Under the pieces are notes generated by a model. That model ran no database searches. It was not told the origin of the DNA and worked only from the letters and a program-made list of their open reading frames with translations. Below are positions 1 through 10,339 of a stretch of DNA of 64,000 nt, piece after piece. Source of the DNA: Diabrotica undecimpunctata (Eukaryota; Arthropoda; Insecta; Coleoptera; Chrysomelidae); contig NC_092806.1 in assembly GCF_040954645.1 (NCBI RefSeq), forward strand, positions 146,906,429-146,970,428, read 5' to 3'. Within the stretch, counting starts at the first letter, position 1; the number at the start of each line of letters is the position of its first letter. Both the position numbers and the translations under genes were made by a program.

Positions 1-800
1 TGCGCTTCTTCAACATGCCTCGACCAACGGCACATATAAAGAACGTAAGTCATTGATAGTAGAGATTTACATATCATAGAAAACTGAAAATCTGTTACAA
101 AAGTTAGTATTAATAAACCCGTCTCGAATTAAGTAATCAGAAACACGTAGAAGAGATCAGTATTTAAAAACCAATAAAAGAAAACACTCGTAACAGAGAT
201 TTAAATCAGTTTGTTAAAAATTAACGGAGTTAGTTAAGTTTATATTGAGTGAGTTTTAAAAAGGTTTTTCGAAGAAGTCAGCTAGAAAGTTCTTAAGGAA
301 ATTAATTTATTTCTTAAGAGAATGAGAATTTCGTTTAAAGCCGTAGTCACTGTATGACTTAAAGTTAGACAAAAAAAAAAGAACAGTTCATTACGAGCAG
401 ATTGTCGAGACAATAGTTCATTAGAACAGATCGTCCATAAGGAAAACTATTATAAAAATTAACGTACCCTCCTGTACCGATTGCTTAACCTAAAATTATA
501 AAAAATTCCGACTTTAATGTTGGCATGAGCATTTACCTCGAACGTGTTCAAGGAATAAAAAACTGGCGCATAATTTAAACCCTAATCCGATGGATTATCA
601 AAATTTATTATCTCCTAAAGCCACATTTTCCCGTAATACCTGACACGTTTATTTTTCATAAAATATTTTCGTATTATAGATAGATAATATTAAATTAGGT
701 TTAGATATTCACGAGACTAAAGTAAAGGTTTTTGAATAAAGACCACAGTAAAAATAGTTTAAATTGTTAAATTGTTGTAAAATCAGTAATTGTAAAATAA
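1..800. other. AT-rich sequence without recognisable gene
   Basis: No long open reading frame and no recognised repeat family is visible. A short ATG-led stretch near position 15 is followed by a GTAAGT donor-like motif near 45, but nothing supports it as an exon. The segment ends at the TA dinucleotide where the first Tc1-like element inserted. Confidence 0.4.
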
Positions 801-802
801 TA

Positions 803-2369
803 CACTGCGCTCCAAAATTAAAGCATAATTTTAAAAACCCTGTTAAATCAAATAATTTTAATGTTTCGATTTTTGTGCTAATAAATTATTGTTACCACCG
901 TATATTGTAAAATTTATCGAAAGAACGGTAAAAAACGCTGATGTTTTTACCATTTTTTGCAAAAAAATTAAAAACATGCTAATTGTGCTTCATTTTATTT
1001 CAAATTTAGTTGGGTTGGATTACGTTGTGTTCAACGTTTAAAGGGGTTTTTCAAGTTTATTAAGTGTTTTTTCTTTGAAATGAACCACCAGCAGCAATAA
1101 AATCGAAATTTGTCAGAAAGTGACTGTTTTAAAATCGTTACTCTACGCGAAGAAGGATACACTCAAGTAGAACTCACTGAACGTATTAACGTCACCCAGT
1201 CAACCATTTCAAGAGTGTTAACACGTTTTTCTGTTACTGGAAGTAACTCGAGAAGACCCGGTCAAGGCCGTAGAAGGGTTACAACTCCTAATCAAGACCG
1301 GTTTTTGACACTTCGTACACTGAGACAAAGGTTTATTACCAGTAGTTCTCTACAAAATGAATTTTTGGATCGTTATAACTTTAAAATCAGCCAAAATACG
1401 ATTAGAAGAAGACTTGCCGAAAACGACCTACACCCTGGAAGGGCATCAATTGGCCCATTATTGACCAGAGACCATAGAAGGCAAAGATTGCATTTTGCTC
1501 GTGAACATGTTGATTGAAATAATAACGAGTGGGAAAGAATATTGTTCACCGATGAATCCAGGTATTGTCTTTTTTGTGATGACAGGAGAAACCGAGTGTA
1601 TAGAAGGCCTGGGGAACGCTACGTACAGTGTAACACCGTGGGGACTGTACAGTATGGCGGCGGCTCGGTAATGGTGTGGGGTGGGATTAATTTAGAGGCT
1701 CGTACGGAATTAGAATAGATCGCGGTTGGCTTACATCGCAGAGGTATATAACACACATTTTAGAAGAGCATGTCGTGCCATTTGCACCATTTATTGGGGA
1801 TAATTTCATGCTTATGCAAGATAATGCCAGGCCACACACAACAAGAATTGTGCAGCAGTATCGTCAGGAGGTAGGAATTCCTGCCATGGATTGGCCTGCG
1901 AGAAGTCCTAACCTTAACCCAATAGAACATGTTTGGTACATCATAGGCAGACGACTACGACAACTACCTAATGCACCAAACACATTAGATGAACTGTTTT
2001 TGCGGTTGGTTGAAATTTGGGATCAAATTGATCAAGAAGCAATCAGAACGATTATTCTCAGTATGAGAGATCGTTGTCAAGCAGTAATAAATGCCAGAGG
2101 AGGCAATACTCGATACTAGTACACGGTACTAGTATTTTCTTGAACTTTAAAAATTTCAATTTCGTCATTAATTTATAATGTTAGTTTGTTTAGATGTTTA
2201 GATTTATTATGTTATATTGTTAATTTCAATACATTTTTTGTAAAAAATAAAATTTTTTTATTTAAGATGTTCTAAAACAACCATAAAGCAGAAAAGAACA
2301 AACAAAATTTTTTTCATTACAACTCAAAGTAAGAATTTTAAAATTATGCGTTAATTTTGGAGCGCAGTG
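803..2369 (+). mobile_element. Tc1-like DNA transposon with intact inverted ends
   Basis: The ends are inverted repeats of about 35 bp. The left begins CACTGCGCTCCAAAATTAA at 803. The right, ending at 2369, is its reverse complement with a single mismatch in that span. TA dinucleotides flank both ends (801-802 and 2370-2371), as expected of Tc1/mariner target duplications. The 1567-bp length fits a full-length Tc1-like element. It encloses one transposase gene on the plus strand, now broken. The ends could still be mobilised in trans by an intact relative, which is inference. Confidence 0.9.
1080..2119 (+). pseudogene. Tc1-like DD34E transposase, broken
   Basis: A cut-and-paste transposase remnant that would have acted on the flanking inverted repeats. 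From an ATG at 1080 the frame meets a stop after six codons (1098-1100), then runs through the DNA-binding region with two helix-turn-helix segments (EEGYTQVELTERINVTQST) to a TGA at 1515-1517, probably a mutated Trp codon. The same frame continues with the first catalytic Asp (LFTDES, near 1553). A frameshift between about 1700 and 1775 precedes the second Asp (MQDNARPH) and the Glu (NPIEHVW), which are separated by exactly 34 residues. Two stops and a frameshift make this copy non-coding as read. The family assignment is secure from the motifs. Confidence 0.9.
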
Positions 2370-2392
2370 TACTACATTGTCTTTCCATACAC

Positions 2393-3286
2393 TCAATGAC
2401 ATAGAAAGCCTCCCATTATAAGTGTCGCTCTTAACCGCCTACCAAGAATATCCCAGAGATTTTCAATCGGATTTAAATCCGGACTATGTGCTGGCCATTC
2501 CATAGTGTTAATTTCTACCTCTTCTAGATAATTTCTGACGACCTGTGCAGCGTGAGGTCTGGCACCATCTTGCATTAGTAAGAAATTTTCACTGATATAA
2601 GGAGCGAATGGTACTAAATGTTGCTCCAGGATCTCCAATATCTACCTTTCAGCTGTAACAGTTCCATTTTGTATGACCACTAGGTCCGTACGAGCGGTCA
2701 AAGAAATACCACTCCACACCATAACGGATCCTACACCAAAAAATGGGATGTGTGAGAAGTTACACTGAGCATATAGTTCGTTGGGTCATCGCAACACACG
2801 AACACGTCTGTCGTTATTGTACAACCAAAATCGGGATTCATCAGTAAATAGCACTCGTTCCCAGTCACCCTCTAACCAATTAACGTGTTTTCTGGCAAAA
2901 TGTAGTCTCCCCCTTCGATGCTCTGCAGTTAATAAAGGACCTCGGGCGGCAATCCTAGGTGTTAAGTTGTATTCTCTAAGTCGCTTTCGAACAGTTTCAG
3001 TACTAATTTATATAGCATGCACGTCTCGAAGTTGAATTTGTAGACTTCGATGTGTTACTAACAATCGATCTTGAATAGGGGTAGTTACCCGGTTTTGTCC
3101 TTGCGCTGGTCTGCGAGTATGATCCCCTGTTTCGAGGAATCTTTCTAACACCCGTGAGACGGATGTGTGGGACACATTAAACCGACGACCAATTCTTCGG
3201 TAACTCCAACCTTCTTCCGACAGTATCACTGCTTGGGTACATTCATCTCGGGTTAAATTACGTGATTGGCGCTCCATAATAAACAC
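2393..3286 (-). pseudogene. Second Tc1-like DD34E transposase, broken and C-truncated
   Basis: Minus-strand transposase of a different Tc1 family. From 3286 it has an HTH region (EEGWSYRRIGRRFNVSHTS) and the GRPR-like linker (RRPAQGQNR). It then has LFTDESRFWLY with the first Asp, MQDGARPH with the second, and NPIENLWDILGRR with the catalytic Glu. One frame reads through almost the whole protein but carries at least three stops (near 3010, 2790 and 2640). The last 50 or so residues after GRRLRA are missing. That loss lies only about 20 bp from the right end of the neighbouring Tc1 element. I did not find convincing inverted repeats for this copy. Confidence 0.85.
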
Positions 3287-3599
3287 AATTAAAAATAATC
3301 AACAATTAAACAGTAACCAAATAAAATTCGTGAACACTTGGAAATTAGTATATTTATAGAATTAGTACATGTTTTGCTTCTTTTTGTTTTGGTGAAAAAG
3401 AAACTATAGCGATAAAACACAGTCAATAAATATAGAGTGTACGAATAGTATGTACAAGTGGCTTTTATTAAGGCAATTTTTATCTGAAAGATGTAATCTA
3501 CAACGATTTGTTCGTAAGTAGTGACAGTTTCGCGTATTGTGACGTGAATATCAGACTGCTTTATTAAATGGCCCTGTTTTCTGTGAGTTTCAGTTAGTA

Positions 3600-4680
3600 C
3601 TTAAAATATCAACAATGTAGGTAGCGGCATAATTTTGAATTTGATAAAAAAAGGTCGGCAGTGTTCTAGATAACTAACCCCTCTAAAATCATGATAGCTT
3701 TCTTTTGCATTCTAAAAATTTCGAGTGCATTTGTTTAATTGCCCCATATGATTAATCCATAGTTTAGGTGAGAGTGGAATAAAGAAAAATATGTCATTTT
3801 TAATGTTTCAAAGTTGACAACCCTTACTAGTTGGCGATAACAAATAAAGAACGTAATAGCTTTTTTTTTTAGTTGTGAGATATGAACCGACCAGTTTAGT
3901 CAATTATCTATGGTTATTAGTTTAACAGTCTCTTTGTTATCTGAATCATTATGTAAATTACTTGCAGATATAACCAAATTTTGCGTTTTATCAGAGTTAA
4001 GTTTTAGATTTAGTAGAAACTTCCTCATAAGACATTTTTAAATCATCATTATTTTTTTTCTGATATAACGTATGTCGTATCATCTGCGAATCGTATGGAT
4101 TTTTACGGAAATTTAGGCAAATCGTTGACATAGATAATAAACAAAAAGGGGTCCTAAGACCGAACCTTGTGAGACTCCATGTTTTACTCCATGCCACATA
4201 GATAAGAAGCTATAAGCGTAAGAGGGATACCTCTGATTCTATAGTAATTTAATTTGTGGACCAAAATGTCGTGTGGAACGCAGTCAAAAGTCTTCGGTAA
4301 GTCGCGAAGAGAAATTGCTATGTGATTGCTGCGTTCAAGCCTCTCAATCACGTCGGTCACAACATTAAATACCGCGTTTGTAGTAGAACCAACTTCTGAA
4401 TCTATATTGTGAGTTGCTAAAGTAATTATTTGACTCAAAATAGAAATAAAATTGTTGTTTGATAACCTTTTCAATCACTTTCATAAAAGTAGAAACAATG
4501 CTTATGAGTTTGTAATTGTCAGTTTTTGAAAAATCATCTTTTTTGTAATTAGATAGTACTTTTGAGAATGTTAGTACTTCCGGAAATACTCCAGTTGATA
4601 GAATTAAATTAATAAAATGAGTGAAAGGTGTTAAAACTATTTGGTAAGTTTCTTTTAGGTAAGTATGCATTATAACTCAC
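3600..4680 (-). pseudogene. Jockey-like non-LTR reverse transcriptase remnant
   Basis: Minus-strand ORF2 fragment of a non-LTR retrotransposon. In order it shows a pre-RT region (NLILSTGVFPEVLTFSKV), a degraded fingers motif (DNYKLISIVST), a palm motif corresponding to DLSKAFDCVPHDIL (residues DLPKTFDCVPHDIL remain), the GSVLGPLLF-like motif (near 4160) and the ADDT catalytic box (near 4075). After that comes HLNYGLIIWGN, typical of the thumb region (near 3770). Several frameshifts and stops interrupt it. The order and spacing fit the Jockey clade. The 3' end is not defined. Confidence 0.75.
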
Positions 4681-5368
4681 TTGCCTTTGTTCAATGAGCC
4701 ATAAATAGTATCTCTTAATGAAAAAGATCGAGAGTGTGTTATTCTGTCAATATTTCTGCTAAAATAGTACGGTATACGATAAGTTACCGAGATTTTGGGA
4801 AAACAGTTCTTAAAAATGGAGACAAGATTCTTATTGAAAGAGGAATTACAGAATGAGAAATTATGATACTCGAGTGAATTGATGACGACATCTAAAATAA
4901 AATGAATTGCTGTACATTTACAATGAGATTTTACAGTGGGTGATCAAAGTAAAATTCATTTTATTTACAAAAAGGGTATATAATTGAGCTGTATAATATA
5001 TTAATTTGTTTGTTTCCATTTGATTATCTTATACCACTTTATGAAAGTACAATTATTAGTCTGGCAACAGTTGCAACACAACAGGCGTGGCAATATGTGG
5101 CACATATGCCATTGTTTGTCAGTACTGTGTAGCCTAGCTTACAACTCGTGTGCATATTATTTTGTATTCTTGTTGTTTAGAGTAATAAATAAATAGTTTA
5201 CATTGCTCTCTAGTGATATTCTGACATGTTATAGTCGTATACTGCTTTTTGTGAAGTGCTTCGTCGATTTATAATTAATTTTTGTACTACCGAAAAAAAG
5301 GTTCTAACTTTACGACGAATACATAGAAAATTTGTCACTGAATACAACTACAATTTTTGAGAAAAGCA

Positions 5369-5515
5369 ATGAGGGATATAGGGTTTCGTTGGAGAAAATC
5401 AAAAAATATTAGAAAGCTATTAATGGAGAAACCGGAAATCCAACAATTGAGAAGAAACTTTCTTCATGATATTAAGAAATACCGAGACGAGAACCGACCT
5501 ATCATGTACATTTTT
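5369..5515 (+). pseudogene. IS630-like DDE transposase, N-terminal fragment
   Basis: Starting at an ATG at 5369, the translation begins MRDIGFRWRKSKN and continues RKLLMEKPEIQQLRR, then KYRDENRPI. This is the junction between the winged-helix part and the first catalytic strand in a transposase family abundant in arthropod genomes. The catalytic block that should follow (a Tyr-Leu-Asp-Glu type strand) is replaced by poly-T sequence and a stop. Related fragments of the later part of the same protein lie at 21350-21500 and 43283-43654 in this window. Confidence 0.65.
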
Positions 5516-6096
5516 TTTTATTAAACTTAAAATTAAAATTTATTGGTTATTATTATCTTCTTTTATACTTAATTGTTTTAATTTTGTAATAAAACTATTT
5601 AATTTACTTATTATTTCATTTAATTATATTATTTACTTGTTTAGCTTATTTAGTAGAAGAACATTATTATGTATTGGAAATTTAAACCATAAAGGAAATT
5701 AAAAAAAGGTAATGAATAAACAGTAAATGCATGATGTAATTTTTAAAAAATACCTACCTTTCTTATTAGGATTATGTCAAATTCAACAAAATTTTTCTTG
5801 CTAACGACTCAATAATATCTGTATACTACGGTTAAATAGCAAAACAGATCAAATTTTTCTTATTTGTATTTAAAAACCCATTAAATTCATGCCCTTCCTA
5901 ATAATACTGAAGTGAGATGTTATAATAAATTAAAATAAAATAAACTTTTGAGGAAGATTGTACCCTTAACAAAAAGTCGAGGGTTTACCTGTTCCCACTC
6001 TGTCTCTCCCAATACTTTCTCTGTCTGTTCTTTGCATCGACGGCTAATATATTGAAACTTTTTCCTACACTTTCCTAACACATAATTTTAAGTATT

Positions 6097-7740
6097 GTAA
6101 CCTCGGAAACCTTTTTTTGATGGTGCTAGAAAGGTCACCAATGGAGACACTGCGGACGGCAGCCAGATGGTTGGTGGAGAGCGAGTCGTGGGTTCGAAAC
6201 TAGCTTTTGGAACCAGGAATGGGTCCAACGGACGAAATAAGTAAAGATACGATAAGAGATATTGGAAAAGATACAGAAATAAACAAAAAGATAGAAGGGT
6301 AAAATTACCAAAGATAAGATAAGATAGGGAACAGGTCGCCACTTAATTTTTTGGGGTTTAAGGAGAAAATTAAGAAACCTTAGAAAAGAAAAGAGATAAG
6401 GAAAGATATTTAGGTTCAGAGATCAAACCCAAGAAAAGATATCAACAGTTAGTTGTTGAATAAATTTGGTCAACACTCTACATAAACAAAAAATAAATAT
6501 ATAAGGTATTACACTTACTTACCTACGAAACTTAAGCCTGATCTTTCTACTGGTCAAAGGTATAGTTATATTCAAAGGTAAAAAGCAAATATATCAGGGA
6601 ACTTTGTTAGGAGTCGACAAATAAAATACATACATAAAACAATAACAAAATAACAATATATTAAAAAACAACAAAATTACGACGCTGCTGAATGCAACAC
6701 AAGTAATAAAAATACACAAACAACTATGAAATGGTGGTAGGTATATAAAAATAGGCAGAGATATAATTAGAAAATATCTTTACAAAGATATATGTATAAC
6801 ACAAGCATGCACAAATAAAGTTTTGGCGTATCTCGAGATATTACAGCAAAAAAAATGAACAAAAAATTATAACAAAAACCAAAGATAACAAAAATTAATA
6901 AAATCTAAATTTACAATAATACAAAAAGGTTACTGACGTGAAAACATAAAAATTTAAACAAACCGCACTTGCTTAAGTCGATTATTTGGTTCGTAACAAA
7001 ATAAAATATAGAATGTTCTTTAATTGACTGCAAAATTCAGTAGCTACTCTCAACTACATTTGAAGACATGTATCAATTTGAGATACGTCCAAATAATGGA
7101 AGATAATATGATGCTATACCATGTTACTTGCCCAGATAGGTGGAGATATTAAAATTATGTCACTTACAGTAATTCCTGGCGACTGCTGCTTTAAGTCACT
7201 GAAGTTAATACTGTACTGGTATTAAAAACTGAATTTATTTACCCTTAAAGGTGCTTTACAACTATACTTAAACTAATATAGTGTAAGATAAAAAAAACTC
7301 TAATAAGCAAGTGTATACACACTTATAAAGAGAATGCACAGAGACGGTAAGGTAGCAGATACGATAATGTGAACTAAGCGTCTTAACTCGACGGATGCCC
7401 ACCGATAAGTAACCTGGTTCCTCTAAAATTTTACCAAATTACCCAAGAAAAAGAAGGGATATCTCCCCTCAAAAATCATAGGCCAGTTGTATGTATTTCT
7501 GAGAAGATAAGGTTATAACGGCTATCGGAAAGTTCGAGGTAATTTGGCACGTAATAAAATATGAAATCCCGAGATTGGGTCTTTACAGAAAAATTACTAT
7601 ACGGGCCTTCGGAATATTTACAAATCTATCATAAAAGACGGAAAGGATTAAAAACCTTTCGGACGCAAGGAAATTCCGGGCATTCAATAAAATTTTGAAG
7701 ACGGTAAACCGAACATAAGCGTATCATCACGGGGGTAAGA
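6097..7740. other. Unassigned non-coding block inside the TA-flanked element
   Basis: This stretch begins TGTAACCTCGG and is richer in GC and less repetitive than its surroundings. It carries a tRNA B-box-like GGTTCGAAAC near 6190 and an AATAAA near 6460. It may contain a solo LTR or SINE-type insertion, but I could not find matching ends or a target duplication, so no class is assigned. Confidence 0.3.
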
Positions 7741-8433
7741 GGAATAAAAATAATTAATATTTTAATTATATAAAAAAATGTTACAGTATATCCATATAAT
7801 TACTCGTTTCTTTTTTAATATTTGCAAACTTTATAAGGTTCTAAATCACAGAAAACAAAATTAAGTACAAAAATATGTTTCATAGCTCAATTACATACCA
7901 TTATTAAACAAAAATTAATATTTTATGGGATGGCTTTATTAATTTGATCACCCACTGTAATGGTTTACAAAAAACAAACAATCATCGTAGAAATAAATAA
8001 TATATACTAATTTCTTTCATTGGTAGTCCATGTTTGCTTAACAAAAAGTCAACGTCTCTGATTAAACATCGTAAAAAAATTCGGTTTCGTTACTGAATAA
8101 GCTAAAGAAAATCTTTTCAGGGTTTTGCGTATTTAAATATTAATTCAGATTAATCTCTTTGAATTGAATTATAAACTCCAGTTTGGGTAACTTGTTAGAA
8201 AGTAATAAGAAATGCCAAAAGTCAAACAGAACCAAGTCAATATCCACAGAGAAACTTTGATTTAAAATTGCCCACGGTTTGGTTTTGTTTGATTTATTCG
8301 AAAAGTCCAAAAATTTAATATATGTGTATGCATGGCCAAGCCCGATACGTACGTTAAAATATAAATATTTTTATTGGAAGAAATGATTTGCTTAAAATAT
8401 AAAGTTGTTTTTTCTCCATTATATTTACATTAC

Positions 8434-10329
8434 CAGATGATACAAATTATTCGCTATGGAAACTAAGAAAACAACTTAAATACAATGAACAAATGAATAT
8501 GCCAATCAGGAAACAAAATGACACTTGGGCTAAAACTGACATAGATAAAGCATACACTTTTGCAAATCGTGTATGCGACATATTTCAACCGCATCAGATG
8601 GAAGTCTCAGTTAAAGAAGAGGAAGCTATTCACGAAATCGTAAATGCACTATATCAAATGGCTTCGCCTATTAAATCTGTTAAGAAATCTATTATCAAAG
8701 AAGTAATTGATAATCTGGAAATTAAAAAGTCACCTGGATATGATATAATATCTAGTTTAGTACTAAAAATGTAACCAACGAAGCCGTAAGTTTAATTACT
8801 TATATATTTAATTCAATATTAAAAACAGGTTATTTTCCACTCCAATAGAAAGTTGCTCAAATTGTTTTTATTTCAAAACCTAATAAGAATCACATGGAAG
8901 TATCTTCATATCGTCCAATTAGCTTGTTGTCTATTATAATCAAAGTGTTTGAATGTCTTTTTCTGAGAAGACTGGAGCTTATTTTATACGACAGTAATGT
9001 TTTACTAAATAATCAGTTTGGGTTTAGGAAACAACATGGTACCATCGAGCAAATTCATAGGGTGGTAAAGACTATCAAAAAAATCGCTCAAATACTTAAA
9101 ATTACTGTACTGCTACATTTCTAGATGTCTCTCAAGCATTCGACAAAGTTTGGCATGTAGATCTTATCTCCAAAATTAAATCCATATTTCCTCATCCCAT
9201 AAGTTCACTTTTAAGATCCCACCTGATAGATCGATTTTTTCAAGTCAAAATAGGTGGGGAAATCACTGACCTGTTTCCAATATGTTTCGGAGTTCCACAA
9301 GGAAGCATACTAAGACCCACCCTCTACTTAATACACACATCACATCTCCCAATGTCGACCAATACAACAATCGCTACATATGCCGATTACACAGTGATCA
9401 TGGCTTCAAATACTACAAAAACTAAAGCATCCCAGGTATTGCAAAATCACCTGCTTTAACTAGAGAGCTGGCTTACTTAAACTGTGGCGAGTCCAAGTCA
9501 ACAGTTTAAAATTTACACAAATAACGTTTCCTTTGAAAAAAGGTGACGCGCCAACAGTTTATATAAATAACACTCCACTACCAGTTAATACGGTCGTTAA
9601 ATACTTGGGAATTCATTTGGATAGCATACTTAATTGAGGCATCCACATCAGGAAGAAACGCCTTCAACTCAGCTTAATTGATAGGAAAATGTATTGGTAC
9701 ATGAGTCAAAAATAAAATCTTAGCCTAGAAAACAAATTTCTAAAAGTTTTATAAAAGTTTTTTAAAAGCAATATGGCTATATTCAGCACAAATCTGGGGT
9801 ATAGCAAGTAATACCAACATACAAAAACTTCAACGATTCCAATCGAAAGTACTGCGCCAGATCTGCAATGCCCCTTGGTATACTACGAACCACAGATTAC
9901 ACCACGATCTGCAGTTACCAACAGTTAGCGAAGTAATATCTGCTGTAAACTCTGCATACAAGACCAGACTATTCTGCCATCCAAATCCGCTGACCATGGA
10001 TCTGCTCAACGACCAGACCCTTTTGGACCTCTAGTAAATATTGAGAAACAGAGTTAAACAGAAATAATAAGTTTTTATTCTGATGTTTTCTGGATTTTTT
10101 TTAGTCTTGTAATACTTATATGTGTTGTCAGTGTTGATTATCTGCATTAAACTTGGTTAAGTTGAAGTTTAAATTAATTATTATATCATAGATTAAATTT
10201 ATATTATATGTCTTACCTGGGTGCTCGTCATTGAGCGGTTTCCCACCATGTTATTGTACATAAATTATACATATTGCTTATTGTTTATAATGAGACAGAT
10301 TGCAATAAATGTTGGATTTTAAAAATATG
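8434..10329 (+). mobile_element. 5'-truncated Jockey-type retrotransposon with 10-bp target duplication
   Basis: TTTACATTAC occurs at 8424-8433 and again at 10330-10339, immediately outside a non-LTR retrotransposon body, so both insertion boundaries are seen directly. The element starts inside ORF2, just upstream of the RT, and ends in an A-rich tail after a roughly 250-bp 3' UTR (AATAAA near 10300). The 5' truncation is the usual product of target-primed reverse transcription. Confidence 0.85.
8437..10034 (+). pseudogene. Jockey-type reverse transcriptase ORF2 remnant
   Basis: Reading frames in order show the pre-RT region (KQNDTWAKTD, then FANRVCDIFQPHQ), a catalytic-domain lead-in (NLEIKKSPGYDIISSLVLK), SYRPISLLSIIIKVFE, FGFRKQHGTIEQIHR, the palm motif DVSQAFDKVWH (near 9125), GVPQGSILRPTLYL and the active-site box, here YADY instead of YADD (near 9385). 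The thumb motif KYLGIHLDS follows, and the protein ends with LLNDQTLLDL and a stop at about 10032. Several frameshifts and stops plus the lost second catalytic Asp make it inactive. Confidence 0.85.
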
Positions 10330-10339
10330 TTTACATTAC

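Larger units (their letters stand above)
4934..7957. mobile_element. TA-flanked DNA element with 18-bp inverted ends, internally scrambled
   Basis: The terminal inverted repeat CAGTGGGTGATCAAA begins at 4934 after a TA (4932-4933). Its reverse complement ends at 7957 before a TA (7958-7959). The enclosed 3.0 kb holds the N-terminal piece of an IS630/Tc1-superfamily transposase (5369-5510), followed by AT-rich filler and a denser block at 6097-7740 that looks like secondary insertions. TA target choice and transposase type agree, so I infer this is one degraded element of that family. Confidence 0.7.

Noticed and set aside
2781..3035. 84-codon plus-strand protein
   Set aside because: Antisense of the Tc1-like transposase, whose motifs on minus (LFTDESRF) are clear.
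6150..6230. tRNA gene or tRNA-derived SINE, from GGTTCGAAAC
   Set aside because: No A-box at the right distance and no cloverleaf could be drawn; a single 10-base match is not enough.
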